A stretch of 64,000 bases of DNA from Bradyrhizobium guangzhouense (GTDB lineage: Bacteria; Pseudomonadota; Alphaproteobacteria; Rhizobiales; Xanthobacteraceae). Position numbers and translations under genes: made by a program. The stretch spans positions 5,208,001 through 5,272,000 of the forward strand of contig NZ_CP030053.1 in NCBI RefSeq assembly GCF_004114955.1, written 5' to 3'. Under the pieces are notes generated by a model. The model saw only the letters and a program-made list of their open reading frames with translations, had not been told where the DNA came from and searched no databases. This document shows, piece after piece, positions 35,238 through 43,752 of the stretch (the stretch's first letter is position 1; the number at the start of each line of letters is the position of its first letter).

Positions 35238-36971
35238 ATGGGCCGGGGCTTGCAAATCTCGATCGGGCAGCACTCCGACAAGGGGCGCAAGCCGGTCAAC
35301 CAGGACTTCCACGGCGCGCTGATCCCGATCGAGCCGCTGCTGAGCCTGAAGGGCATCGCCGTCGTGCTGGCCGACGGCATCTCGAGCAGCGCGGTGAGCC
35401 AGGTGGCGAGCGAGTCGGCGGTCAAGAGCTTCCTGACCGACTATTACTGCACCTCCGAATCCTGGACGGTGAAGAATTCGGCGCGGCGCGTCCTGGAAGC
35501 GACCAACTCCTGGCTGCACGCGGAAACGCGGCGCAGCCAATATGCCTACGATCGCGACAAGGGCTACGTCTGCACCTTCACGGCCATGGTCGTCAAATCG
35601 ACCATGGCCCACATCTTTCACGTCGGCGATTGCCGGATCTACCGCGTCGCCGGCAAGGCCCTCGAGCAGCTCACCGACGATCACCGGATCATCGTCTCGT
35701 CCGAGCAGACCTATCTCGGCCGCGCGCTCGGGATCAATCCGCAAATCGAAATCGATTATCAGGCCCTACAGGTCGAACCAGGCGACATTTTCCTGCTGGC
35801 AACGGACGGCGCCTACGAATTCGTCGATCATCGATTCGTCACGAGCACCCTCGCGGCCTCCGCCGCCGATCTCGACGCGGCCGCGCAAACCATCGTCGAG
35901 GAAGCCTACCGGCGCGGCAGCGACGACAACATCACCGTGCAGATCCTGCGCATCGACGGGGTGCCGCTGGCGGGCTCGGCCGATATTTTCGGTGGCACGG
36001 CCGAGCTGCCGCTGCCGCCCCTGCTGGAGCCGCGCGCCTTGTTCGACGGCTACCGCATCGTCCGCGAAGTGCATGCCTCCAGCCGCAGCCACATCTACCT
36101 CGCCGTCGACACCGAGACCGGGGAGATGGTCGCGCTGAAGATTCCGTCGATCGATCTGCGCGACGACCCGGCCTATCTGAGGCGCTTCCTGATGGAGGAG
36201 TGGATCGCGCGCCGGATCGACAGCCCCCACGTCCTGAAACCGTGCTCCCGGTCCAGGCGGCGCAACTACCTCTACGTCGCAACCGAGTTCATCGAGGGGC
36301 AGACGCTGAGGCAGTGGATGCTGGACAATCCGCGACCCGACCTCGAGACCGTGCGCAGCATCGTCGACCAGGTCGCGGCGGGCCTGCGCGCCTTCCATCG
36401 CATGGAAATGCTGCATCAGGATTTGAGGCCCGACAACATCCTAATCGACAAGACCGGCACGGCAAAGATCATCGACTTCGGAGCGGTCAAGGTCGCCGGC
36501 GTCGTCGAGGCAGCGCCCAATCCTGATGATGCCGAGATCCTCGGCACGGTTCAGTACACCGCACCGGAATATTTTCTCGGTGAAGGCGGCTCGCCGCGAT
36601 CGGACATGTTCTCGCTGGCAAGCGTCTGCTACCAGATGCTGACCGGAGAGCTACCTTACGGCGCTCAGATCGCGCGGATCAAAGGACGGTCGGATGCCTG
36701 GAAGCTCAGGTATCGCCCGGCCAGCCACGACGACCGTGCCGTCCCCGTCTGGATCGACGGTGCGCTGCGCAGGGCGCTGCATCCCGATCCCAACAAGCGC
36801 CACGAGGACCTGTTCGAATTCACCTACGAACTCAGGAACCCTAACCCAGCCTATCTCGGCACGCCGACCACGCCCCTGATCGAGCGCAATCCGCTGCTGT
36901 TCTGGAAGCTGACAACGGTGACGCTGGCCTGCGCCGTCGTCGCGTTACTCGCCCTGTTGCACGCCCGCTAG
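35238..36971 (+). CDS. PP2C phosphatase - Ser/Thr kinase fusion protein
   Basis: 577 aa. Residues about 5-235 are a PP2C phosphatase: DKGRKPVNQD, VVLADGISSSAVSQ, HVGDCRIYRV, LLATDGAYEF and SDDNITVQIL supply metal-binding acids. Residues about 265-535 are a protein kinase: ALKIPS (Lys), HQDLRPDNILID (catalytic loop), IIDFGAVKV (DFG) and YTAPEYF (APE). The glycine-rich loop is degenerate (REVHASSRSHIYL) and the PP2C DGxxG motif reads DGISS. A single C-terminal helix (KLTTVTLACAVVALLALL) anchors it, with both domains in the cytosol. Same arrangement beside nitrate/nitrite transport genes is known in other proteobacteria. An in-frame TTG at 35226 with AAGGTGAGG ahead is an alternative start. Confidence 0.88.
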   Translation: MGRGLQISIGQHSDKGRKPVNQDFHGALIPIEPLLSLKGIAVVLADGISSSAVSQVASESAVKSFLTDYYCTSESWTVKNSARRVLEATNSWLHAETRRSQYAYDRDKGYVCTFTAMVVKSTMAHIFHVGDCRIYRVAGKALEQLTDDHRIIVSSEQTYLGRALGINPQIEIDYQALQVEPGDIFLLATDGAYEFVDHRFVTSTLAASAADLDAAAQTIVEEAYRRGSDDNITVQILRIDGVPLAGSADIFGGTAELPLPPLLEPRALFDGYRIVREVHASSRSHIYLAVDTETGEMVALKIPSIDLRDDPAYLRRFLMEEWIARRIDSPHVLKPCSRSRRRNYLYVATEFIEGQTLRQWMLDNPRPDLETVRSIVDQVAAGLRAFHRMEMLHQDLRPDNILIDKTGTAKIIDFGAVKVAGVVEAAPNPDDAEILGTVQYTAPEYFLGEGGSPRSDMFSLASVCYQMLTGELPYGAQIARIKGRSDAWKLRYRPASHDDRAVPVWIDGALRRALHPDPNKRHEDLFEFTYELRNPNPAYLGTPTTPLIERNPLLFWKLTTVTLACAVVALLALLHAR

Positions 36972-36986
36972 CATCGCCGGCGCCGA

Positions 36987-37904
36987 TCAGGCCGGCTCAG
37001 CCGCCTTCGTCCCCAGCGGCTTCGGCGCGATGCCTCCGCCCGGCTTGAGGTGGAACTCGTAGCTCATCAGATGCCACTGCCCGTTGGCCTTGCCGCCGTC
37101 GGGCATCTCGGGCTCGTTGCGCGGCTCGACCTTGGCGACGAGGTCGTCCTTGACGCCGAACACCACGTCGGAATCGAGATATTTATCGCCCTCCATGAAG
37201 ACGTGGGTGATCAGCGGCTCGTAGCCCTTGGCATTGACCAGGAAGTGCACGTGCGCCGGGCGCATCGGATGGCGCTTGGTCTGCACGATCATCTCGCCCA
37301 CCGGCCCGTCCGTCGGGATAGGATAGCTGCACGGCAAGATCGTGCGGAAGAAGAAGCGGCCGTCGCTGTCGGTGATGAAGCGCGCCCGCGCGGAGGCACC
37401 GACCTCGTCGTAATTGGCCTTCTGGGAATCGTAGAAGCCGTCATCGTCGGCGTGCCAGACATCGACCGGGACGTTCGCGAGCGGTTTGCCGTGGAGATCG
37501 GTGACCCGGCTCTGCACGAACATCCGCTCGCCCGTGAGATTGTTCGGCGAGATGTCGGTGCCGTGGGCGGTAACCTTGTGCTCGCCGACGTAGAACGGGC
37601 CGAGCACCGTGGTCTGCGTCGCGCCGTCGCGGTCGCGATGGTTGACCGCGTCGACCAGCATGGAGACGCCGAGCACGTCGGAGAGCAGGATGAACTCCTG
37701 GCGGGTGTCGGTGCATTTCTGGCCGGTGCGCGTGAGAAAGTCGATGGCGTATTCCCACTCCTCGAAGGTGAGACCGGTCTTGCTCACGTAATCGTGCAGC
37801 GACTTCACCAATTCCTGGAGCAGGAATTTTGCACGCGGATCCGGTGTGTTGTCGAAGCTTTTGACGACGGCTTCGGTGAGTTCGGTCTCGTTGAACTGGG
37901 TCAT
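36987..37904 (-). CDS. Intradiol ring-cleavage dioxygenase (catechol/hydroxyquinol 1,2-type)
   Basis: 305 aa Fe(III) enzyme that opens catechol-type rings between the hydroxyls to a muconate or maleylacetate precursor. A helical N-terminal dimerisation domain (QELVKSLHDYVSKTGLTFEE) precedes the catalytic domain: VPVDVWHADDDGFYDSQK (Tyr ligand), RTILPCSYPIPTDGPVGEM (second Tyr) and MRPAHVHFLVNAKGYEPLIT (two His ligands). The hydroxyquinol subfamily fits best by sequence style, but no maleylacetate reductase is adjacent. Convergent with the phosphatase-kinase gene. Confidence 0.9.
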   Translation of the reverse strand: MTQFNETELTEAVVKSFDNTPDPRAKFLLQELVKSLHDYVSKTGLTFEEWEYAIDFLTRTGQKCTDTRQEFILLSDVLGVSMLVDAVNHRDRDGATQTTVLGPFYVGEHKVTAHGTDISPNNLTGERMFVQSRVTDLHGKPLANVPVDVWHADDDGFYDSQKANYDEVGASARARFITDSDGRFFFRTILPCSYPIPTDGPVGEMIVQTKRHPMRPAHVHFLVNAKGYEPLITHVFMEGDKYLDSDVVFGVKDDLVAKVEPRNEPEMPDGGKANGQWHLMSYEFHLKPGGGIAPKPLGTKAAEPA

Positions 37905-38063
37905 GGTGCGTTGCCCTGGATTTTCTCGTTGGCCCGGCTGGCTTTTTGGCGGCTTTCCAAGCAGAGCCTACACCAATCTCCGGCCTCGCGTTAAGCGCGT
38001 CCCGCTTGGAATAAGGTCCTCATTTCGGCTATCAACGTCTGACAAAATTGCCCGGAGGAACTG

Positions 38064-39338
38064 ATGCTCGCCCCTACCCCCGCCTCGCCCGAATCCGTGG
38101 GCATGTCCAAGGCCGCGCTCGACCGCGTCGATGCCCATCTGAAGGCCAGGTACATCGATGCCGGCCGATTTCCGGGCACGCATCTCCTGGTCTATCGCCG
38201 CGGCAAGGTCGCCCACAGCTCCGTCCAGGGCTTTGCCGATGTCGAGCGCAAGGCGCCGGTCAAGGACGACACCATCTACCGCATCTATTCCATGACCAAG
38301 CCGCTCACCAGCATCGCCTTCATGATGCTGGTCGAGCAGGGCCTGGTCGCGATCGACGAGCCGGTCGCAAAGTACATTCCGGAATGGAAGAATCTCGGCG
38401 TGTTCGTCGCCGGCACCTGGCCCAACTTCCTGAGCCGGCCGCCGTCCCGGCCGATGCTGATCGTCGACCTGCTCCGGCATACGTCCGGGCTGACCTATGG
38501 CTTCCAGCAGCGCTCCAACGTCGATGCCGCCTATCGCGCCGAGAAGATCGGCGAGGTCGAGAAGTCGGGCACGCTCCAGGGCATGATCGAGAGCCTCGCA
38601 AAGATCCCGCTCGAGTTCTCGCCGGGCGAGTCCTGGAACTACTCGGTCGCGACCGACGTGCTCGGCTACCTCGTCGGCAAGATCTCAGGCGTGCCTTTCG
38701 AGCAGTTTCTGAGGCAACGCATCCTCGATCCGCTCGGCATGACCGACACTGATTTCCACGTCCCGGCCTCGAAGGCGCATCGCTTTGCCGCCTGCTACAA
38801 CGCCGATCCCGGCGGCGGATTCACCATGCATGCCGGCCAGCGCCGCGAGGGCCTGACGCTCCAGGACGACCCGACCAAAAGCTCGTTCCTGACGCCCCCC
38901 TCCTTCATTTCGGGGGGCGGCGGGCTCTGCTCGACCGTGGCGGATTATCTCACCTTCTGCCGTGCGCTGCTCAATGGCGGCGAGCTTGGCGGTGTCAGAC
39001 TGATCGGTCCGAAGACGCTTGCCCTGATGACGACCAATCACATTCCGGGCGGACAGGCGCTGCCGGAAGTCTCGCGCTCGCTGTTCTCGGAAGCGACCTA
39101 CAACGGCATCGGCTTTGGTCTCGGTTTTGCGGTGACCATGCGCCCCGCGGAGACGCTGATCGCCGGCAGCCCCGGCGAATACAATTGGGGCGGCGCGGCC
39201 ACGACCTCGTTCTGGATCGACCCCGCCGAGGAGCTGATCACCATCTTCATGACCCAGGTGCTGCCGTCGAGCGCCTACCCGATCCGGCGCGAACTACGCA
39301 GCCTGGTCTACGCCGCAATCACCGAGAGCAATCTCTGA
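38064..39338 (+). CDS. Beta-lactamase-fold serine hydrolase (family VIII esterase-like)
   Basis: 424 aa. The SxxK motif is SMTK (nucleophile Ser, near residue 76), followed by the second catalytic Tyr in SWNYSVATDVLG. In place of the beta-lactamase KTG motif it has EYNWGGAATTSFW, as in EstB-type esterases. There is no signal peptide, so it is a probable cytosolic esterase rather than a penicillin-binding protein or lactamase. The substrate is unknown. Confidence 0.87.
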   Translation: MLAPTPASPESVGMSKAALDRVDAHLKARYIDAGRFPGTHLLVYRRGKVAHSSVQGFADVERKAPVKDDTIYRIYSMTKPLTSIAFMMLVEQGLVAIDEPVAKYIPEWKNLGVFVAGTWPNFLSRPPSRPMLIVDLLRHTSGLTYGFQQRSNVDAAYRAEKIGEVEKSGTLQGMIESLAKIPLEFSPGESWNYSVATDVLGYLVGKISGVPFEQFLRQRILDPLGMTDTDFHVPASKAHRFAACYNADPGGGFTMHAGQRREGLTLQDDPTKSSFLTPPSFISGGGGLCSTVADYLTFCRALLNGGELGGVRLIGPKTLALMTTNHIPGGQALPEVSRSLFSEATYNGIGFGLGFAVTMRPAETLIAGSPGEYNWGGAATTSFWIDPAEELITIFMTQVLPSSAYPIRRELRSLVYAAITESNL

Positions 39339-39356
39339 CGTTCCCAACATGTGTTG

Positions 39357-39389
39357 CAACGGGCTTTGCGAGCATCGCAAAGCCCGTTG
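39357..39389. terminator. Bidirectional hairpin terminator
   Basis: Fourteen-base perfect stem CAACGGGCTTTGCG / CGCAAAGCCCGTTG with loop AGCAT, between convergent genes: 19 bases after the esterase stop and 15 bases after the stop of the 26-aa protein. T-tracts are weak on both sides. Confidence 0.75.
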
Positions 39390-39403
39390 CCTTTGTGCTC
39401 AGC

Positions 39404-39484
39404 TTAGTGGAAATGGCCGATCAGATAGACGCCGCCGCCGATCACCAGCACGGCCGGCACGGCCCACAAAATCAAGACTGGCAT
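39404..39484 (-). CDS. 26-residue membrane peptide
   Basis: The protein MPVLILWAVPAVLVIGGGVY (then LIGHFH) is almost entirely one transmembrane helix. A very strong ribosome-binding site (GAGGAGG) lies six bases before the ATG and overlaps the stop codon of the upstream secreted-protein gene, so the two are translated from one mRNA. A perfect hairpin follows. Function unknown; the size and helix suggest a membrane microprotein that modulates a larger partner. Confidence 0.65.
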   Translation of the reverse strand: MPVLILWAVPAVLVIGGGVYLIGHFH

Positions 39485-39495
39485 GTGCCTCCTCC

Positions 39496-39729
39496 TCAGT
39501 TTGACGTGCAGACCTTGACGGTCTTCATGCCGCTCTCGGCCTCGGTGCGCGATTTGTAGATCGTGCCCGACGGGCTGACGACGGTCGTGGTCGTGTCGGT
39601 CGGCTTCTTGTCGACGACCGTGCATTTCTTGGTCTTGACGTCCTGCACGACGTAGAACTCGTCGGCCGCGAACGCCGGCAAAGAAAACGCGGCGATCATG
39701 ACTGCCGCTGTTGCGATCCTCAGCTTCAT
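39496..39729 (-). CDS. Small secreted protein, sigma-EcfG-type promoter
   Basis: 77 aa with signal peptide KLRIATAAVMIAAFSLPAFA and cleavage before ADEFYVVQ. The mature part is 55 or so residues with two cysteines (KKCTVV, KVCTSN) that could pair in the periplasm, and a central TTTTVVSPSGTIYKSRTEAE segment. Resembles small conserved alphaproteobacterial periplasmic proteins of unknown function. GAGGAGAGA precedes the ATG at 39729; the longer frame to 39744 would use the Shine-Dalgarno region as codons. A GGAAC-N17-CGTT promoter lies 48 bases upstream. Confidence 0.8.
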   Translation of the reverse strand: MKLRIATAAVMIAAFSLPAFAADEFYVVQDVKTKKCTVVDKKPTDTTTTVVSPSGTIYKSRTEAESGMKTVKVCTSN

Positions 39730-39776
39730 TCTCTCCTCCTCCAATTTCCGGACGTTCCGTGCCCGGTCGATTCACG

Positions 39777-39802
39777 AACGGGAAAAACTGGCAATTTGTT
39801 CC
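39777..39802 (-). promoter_or_regulatory. Sigma-EcfG (general stress) promoter
   Basis: Minus strand GGAAC, 17 bases, CGTT: an exact match to the alphaproteobacterial EcfG consensus. The transcript would begin near 39767, some 38 bases before the 77-aa secreted-protein gene. Confidence 0.7.
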
Positions 39803-39811
39803 TATCCGACG

Positions 39812-39836
39812 GGAACGTCGCTTTCGGTGAGATGTT
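39812..39836 (+). promoter_or_regulatory. Sigma-EcfG-like promoter (weaker)
   Basis: Plus strand GGAAC, 16 bases, TGTT: -35 perfect, -10 with one mismatch. It points at the DUF1236 gene starting at 39867 and lies back to back with the exact promoter on the other strand. Confidence 0.45.
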
Positions 39837-39866
39837 GGTGCGGCGCTTGTTATCGAGGAGGACGAC

Positions 39867-40208
39867 ATGAAGAAGCTATTCCTGCTTTCCGCAGCAGCGC
39901 TGATGATCTCGACCGGCGCGTTCGCGCAATCGACCGTGGTGACCACGACCGGAACCGGCCATGCGACGGTTCAAATCGAGCCGCAATACCGGACGCGAAT
40001 CAGAACCTACGTCACCGAGCATCACCTGCGACCGGTGGCGACGAAGGAAAAGATCATCGTCGGCGCACAGGTTCCAAGCGATGTCGAGTTGGAGGCGGTC
40101 CCGACAGATTGGGGTCCGTCGCTCACGCAATATCGCTACGTCTACTCCGGCGATCGTGTCATGCTGGTGGATCCCGGCACGCGCATGGTCGTGCAGGAAG
40201 TCGATTGA
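39867..40208 (+). CDS. DUF1236-family secreted protein
   Basis: 113 aa. Signal peptide KKLFLLSAAALMISTGAFA with cleavage before QSTVV, then a DUF1236 domain: RTRIRTYVTEHHLRPV, VGAQVPSDVELEAVPTDWG and YRYVYSGDRVMLVDPGTRMV. Such proteins are common in Rhizobiales envelopes and have no assigned role. GAGGAGG precedes the ATG. It is divergent from the stress-type small secreted gene and may share its regulation. Confidence 0.85.
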   Translation: MKKLFLLSAAALMISTGAFAQSTVVTTTGTGHATVQIEPQYRTRIRTYVTEHHLRPVATKEKIIVGAQVPSDVELEAVPTDWGPSLTQYRYVYSGDRVMLVDPGTRMVVQEVD

Positions 40209-40277
40209 GACCTGACGAACCAGCGGTCGCCGCGACGGGGTCGCCGCGACGGCGGCCGCCATCCCGGAGTTGATCTC

Positions 40278-40370
40278 ATGACACCGCATCGAGAAGCCCG
40301 GATCGCTGGGATTAGCTTGGCTGCCGTGTACGCCATGTGCCTGCTGCTCACAGCCATCAGCATGAGCTGA
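40278..40370 (+). CDS. 30-residue membrane peptide
   Basis: MTPHREARIAGISLAAVYAM followed by CLLLTAISMS: a short basic N-terminus and one hydrophobic helix. CGGAG lies eight bases before the ATG. Too short for routine gene calls; coding status rests on the ribosome-binding site, the membrane-like composition and the position 69 bases after the DUF1236 gene. Confidence 0.5.
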   Translation: MTPHREARIAGISLAAVYAMCLLLTAISMS

Positions 40371-40512
40371 GCCGCGAGCGGCTGCACTGCAAAGTTCCCG
40401 AGACGCCTGTCTCCAGGGAAATACGAAAATCGTGGCGCCGGGCAAGTCCTGCCCGTATGGTTTGACAAAATCATAATCTGGCGCAGCTGCGCTGGAATCG
40501 GGACGCCCGCGT

Positions 40513-42021
40513 TTGTCAAAGCTCACCCTGCCGGTCCGGCTCGCTCTCTTGGTCACGGGAACGATGTTGCCGTTGATCGTCTTCGCGGTCGGTCTCGCTT
40601 ATTCCAACTACCGCCAGGACCGCAGCGAGGCGACGCGACGGGTGCTCGAGACGGTGCGAAGCATGCGCCTCGTGCTCGACTCGGAGGTGCAGCGGATGAC
40701 GGGCGCGCTGCAAGTTCTCGCGCTCAGCGATTCCCTGCGCAACGGAGACTTCGACGGCTTCCGCCGATTGGCCGTCGGCTTCATCAGCCAATATGGCGAA
40801 GACAGCATTCTGCTGCTGGCCGACAGGTCTGGGCGCCAGCTGTTCTCGACGGTCACGACCGAAACGGCAAACCTGCCTCTGCGCAACAACCACGAGATCG
40901 TCGAGCGGGTCTTCGCGAGCAAGACCCCGCAATATTCCGATCTGTTCATCGGCTCGACCAAGAAGCGGCCCATTGTGACCGTCGAAGTGCCTGTGCTGCG
41001 CAATGGTGAAGTCGTCTATTCGCTTTCGTTCAGTCCGCCCATCGGGACATTCCAGAAACTCGTCGAACAACAGCGGCCGAACGATCGATGGACCGTATCG
41101 CTGCTGGACGCTAAAGGCTTCGTGTTTGCCCGGACTCCCAACCCGACCGAGACCTTCGGCAAGAGAGCCTCGGGCGCACTGTACGATAGCATGTCGCGCA
41201 CCTCGGAAGCTTCCCTCTCGACCGTTTCGCTCGACGGCATCGCCCTGTCCTCCGCCTATACCCGATCGCATCTGACCGGCTGGACGGTCGTCGCCGGCGT
41301 CGCCGAGAACTCGCTGATCGCCCCGCTCTGGCGCAACATCGCGATCACGAGCCTGATCGGCGGCGTGCTGTTGCTGATCGGCCTCACCTTCGCCGTCAGG
41401 ATGGCGACCACGATCGCGCGCGGCGAGATGCTGCACAATCTGTTGATCGATGAGCTCAACCATCGCGTCAAGAACACGCTGGCCCTGATGCAGGCGATCG
41501 CGGTGCAGACATTTCGCAGCGCCAGCCGCGACGAACGGACCAAATTCGAGGGACGCCTCAGTGCGCTCGCCGAAGCGCACAATCTGCTCAGTCAGGAGAA
41601 ATGGGCGGGCTCGGAGCTGCGGGACGTGATCGCGCGCGCGCTCCAGCCGTTCCTGCTGGCCAATCCCGACCGCATCCGCATGACCGGGCCCGCGGTACCG
41701 CTGTCGCCGCGGCTTGCCGTCGTGCTGTCGATGATCGTGCACGAGATCGCCACCAACGCCGCGAAGTACGGCGCACTCTCCAACGAGACCGGCCGGGTGA
41801 CGCTGGACTGGGAGGTCATCGCCGATGCACCGAAGCCGCGGCTGCGGCTGATCTGGACCGAGAGCGGCGGCCCCCCGGTGACGGAGCCGGTGCGGCGCGG
41901 CTTCGGCTCGCGCCTGATCGAGCGCAGCGCGCGCGACCAGCTCGGCGGCGAGGCAACCGTCGACTTCCTGCCACGCGGCGTCGTCTGCACGGTGGTCTGC
42001 GCGCTGGACGAGACGCGGTGA
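40513..42021 (+). CDS. Sensor histidine kinase, HWE/HisKA_2 type
   Basis: 502 aa. Two helices (PVRLALLVTGTMLPLIVFAV near the N-terminus and AITSLIGGVLLLIGLTFAV near 285) enclose a periplasmic Cache-like sensor. The cytosolic kinase has the H-box ELNHRVKNTLALMQAIAVQT (phospho-His), the N-box IVHEIATNAAKYGALS, and GFGSRLIERSARDQLGG. This class often feeds PhyR/EcfG-type stress signalling, and stress-type promoters lie just upstream, but no response regulator is adjacent. The start at TTG 40513 is uncertain (weak ribosome-binding site). Confidence 0.85.
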   Translation: MSKLTLPVRLALLVTGTMLPLIVFAVGLAYSNYRQDRSEATRRVLETVRSMRLVLDSEVQRMTGALQVLALSDSLRNGDFDGFRRLAVGFISQYGEDSILLLADRSGRQLFSTVTTETANLPLRNNHEIVERVFASKTPQYSDLFIGSTKKRPIVTVEVPVLRNGEVVYSLSFSPPIGTFQKLVEQQRPNDRWTVSLLDAKGFVFARTPNPTETFGKRASGALYDSMSRTSEASLSTVSLDGIALSSAYTRSHLTGWTVVAGVAENSLIAPLWRNIAITSLIGGVLLLIGLTFAVRMATTIARGEMLHNLLIDELNHRVKNTLALMQAIAVQTFRSASRDERTKFEGRLSALAEAHNLLSQEKWAGSELRDVIARALQPFLLANPDRIRMTGPAVPLSPRLAVVLSMIVHEIATNAAKYGALSNETGRVTLDWEVIADAPKPRLRLIWTESGGPPVTEPVRRGFGSRLIERSARDQLGGEATVDFLPRGVVCTVVCALDETR

Positions 42022-42056
42022 GCGGGCGCATCGGAAGCGCCGTCGTCGCGGAAGTC

Positions 42057-42788
42057 CTACCCGATCGTCTGCAGCGCCGGGAACGTCTCCAGCAGCCAGA
42101 TGCTGACATTCGAGACCGCACCGGTGAGGAAGCCGACGCCGGTGATGATCATCAGCACGCCCATGGCACGCTCGACATTGACGAGGTGGCCCTTCATGCG
42201 CGCGAACAGTTTTGAAAACTGCTCGATCATCAGCGCCGCGATCAGGAACGGAATTCCGAGGCCCGCCGAATAGACCGCGAGCAGCCCTGCGCCCTTCGTC
42301 ACCGTCGTCTCGGTCGCCGCGATCGACAGGATCGCGGCGAGGATCGGACCGATGCACGGCGTCCAGCCGAACGCGAAGGCCAACCCCATGATATAGGCGC
42401 CCCAGAGCCCGACCGGCTTCGGGATCGGGAGCCGGCCTTCACGCATCAAGAAGCCGATGCGTGTCAGCCCGAGGAAGTGCAGGCCCATCAGGATGATGAC
42501 GACGCCGGCAAGGATCGACAATTCCGCCGACCAGGCGCGGATCAGGGAGCCGATCAGCGAGGCGCTGGCGCCGAGCGCCACGAACACCGTGGAGAAGCCG
42601 AGCACGAACAGCAGCGCCGACATCATGATCGCGCGCTTCGAAGCGGCAGTCGGTTCGTCGCTCTCGACGTGCTCGATCGTGGCGCCGGTGAGATAGATCA
42701 GATAGGGCGGGACCAGGGGCAGGACGCAGGGCGAGAGGAAGCTGACGAGACCGGCAATCATCGCCGCGGGAATCGAAACATTTTGCAT
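42057..42788 (-). CDS. ccdA: Cytochrome c biogenesis protein CcdA
   Basis: 243 aa with six helices. It carries electrons from cytosolic thioredoxin across the membrane to periplasmic apocytochrome-c thiols. Redox cysteines: SFLSPCVLPLVPPYL (helix 1) and GWTPCIGPILAA (helix 4). FLGLTRIGFLMREGRLP links the two halves. The fix cluster in this window encodes c-type cytochromes FixO and FixP that need such a route. ATG 42788 has only a weak ribosome-binding site; an upstream start at 42818 is possible. Confidence 0.9.
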   Translation of the reverse strand: MQNVSIPAAMIAGLVSFLSPCVLPLVPPYLIYLTGATIEHVESDEPTAASKRAIMMSALLFVLGFSTVFVALGASASLIGSLIRAWSAELSILAGVVIILMGLHFLGLTRIGFLMREGRLPIPKPVGLWGAYIMGLAFAFGWTPCIGPILAAILSIAATETTVTKGAGLLAVYSAGLGIPFLIAALMIEQFSKLFARMKGHLVNVERAMGVLMIITGVGFLTGAVSNVSIWLLETFPALQTIG

Positions 42789-42996
42789 GATGCAATCAGA
42801 ACCATCCGCGACCGCCAAGCTGCGCGCGGGGAATGCGCGCGGGGCCGGCGCCGCACCGGCTCTGGTGTAGCCGATGGCGGGGAATGCGCAACAGAGGCGC
42901 GATCAAACCAGGGCTCCTCCCGATGCCCTCTGTGATCACAGATGCGGCATCGGGACGCGCACAAATCTCGCCAAAAAGCGAGATTCGGCGGCGTGG

Positions 42997-43263
42997 CTAC
43001 TTCACCACGCGGAGCAGCGGACGCCGGGGCTGGTCCTGCGTCTGCTTGGAGGGGGGCAGCGGCTCGCTGGCAGCGCTCCGCAACATTTCGTCGCACAGGG
43101 CCTTGAGGTCGGCGCTGTCAATTCCTTTGAGCTTCATCCTGACATCGAGGATGACGATCGAGAGCAACTCGGCCGACTCACGGCTGTTGCTCTCGTTCAG
43201 AACCTTGCGGCACTCCTCGAGCGTTTCGAGCACCGACTGCAATTGTTCGTCTGTATGCGACAC
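42997..43263 (-). CDS. Conserved hypothetical protein
   Basis: 88 aa from a GTG at 43263 (GGAAAGAA ahead). The protein is acidic and helical in the middle (QLQSVLETLEECRKVLNESN, LLSIVILDVRMKLKGID, LKALCDEMLRSAA), with a basic tail QDQPRRPLLRVVK. I recognise no family; the helical layout suggests an oligomerising or partner-binding protein. The frame is open to 43344, but those codons look unlike protein. Confidence 0.55.
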   Translation of the reverse strand: MSHTDEQLQSVLETLEECRKVLNESNSRESAELLSIVILDVRMKLKGIDSADLKALCDEMLRSAASEPLPPSKQTQDQPRRPLLRVVK

Positions 43264-43752
43264 CGGCGTTCTTTCCGTTATTTCGGGCTGCGAGACGTGC
43301 TTGAAACGATGCCCTCGGCCCCCAAAGCGCGCGAAGGATAGCACGAGGAATCCGAGCCCTCGAATACGATTTCAATGTGTTTCTGCGTCGAAACTGCGGT
43401 TCCCGACGGCATTGCTCGGCGGCGCAAGTCTGAACGGCCAAGCAAGTCGGAACGGTCGAAGATGAAACGCTTGGCGAGGTATGATCGATCCATTTCACGG
43501 GAACGCGCGTCGGCTCTCACGCCGTCCTGAGGTCCACATGGACCCGGCAATCCCGCAGCCACAGCAAGGCTCGCAACGGAACGCACAACTACCCCTCTTC
43601 CGAGCAACAATTTGCCCGATTCCCAACGCTAGCAACACTCCAATACCATATCGGGCGCGGTAAGTATGGCGTTCAAAACTCACCGTTCCCCAACCCGTCG
43701 TGGTTGTGGTTTGCGCTAGATTCTGCCAGTTTAGCGGTCCGAAGGGACTTGT
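43264..43752. other. Intergenic stretch before the LysR gene
   Basis: 489 bases with several short frames on both strands and no recognisable protein. Base composition is somewhat lower in GC than neighbouring genes (43570-43720). I see no repeat or clear promoter; it presumably carries the LysR control region. Confidence 0.5.

Noticed and set aside
40459..40480. TTGACA near TATAAT-like bases before the histidine kinase
   Set aside because: The two elements are only five bases apart, so they cannot form a sigma-70 promoter.
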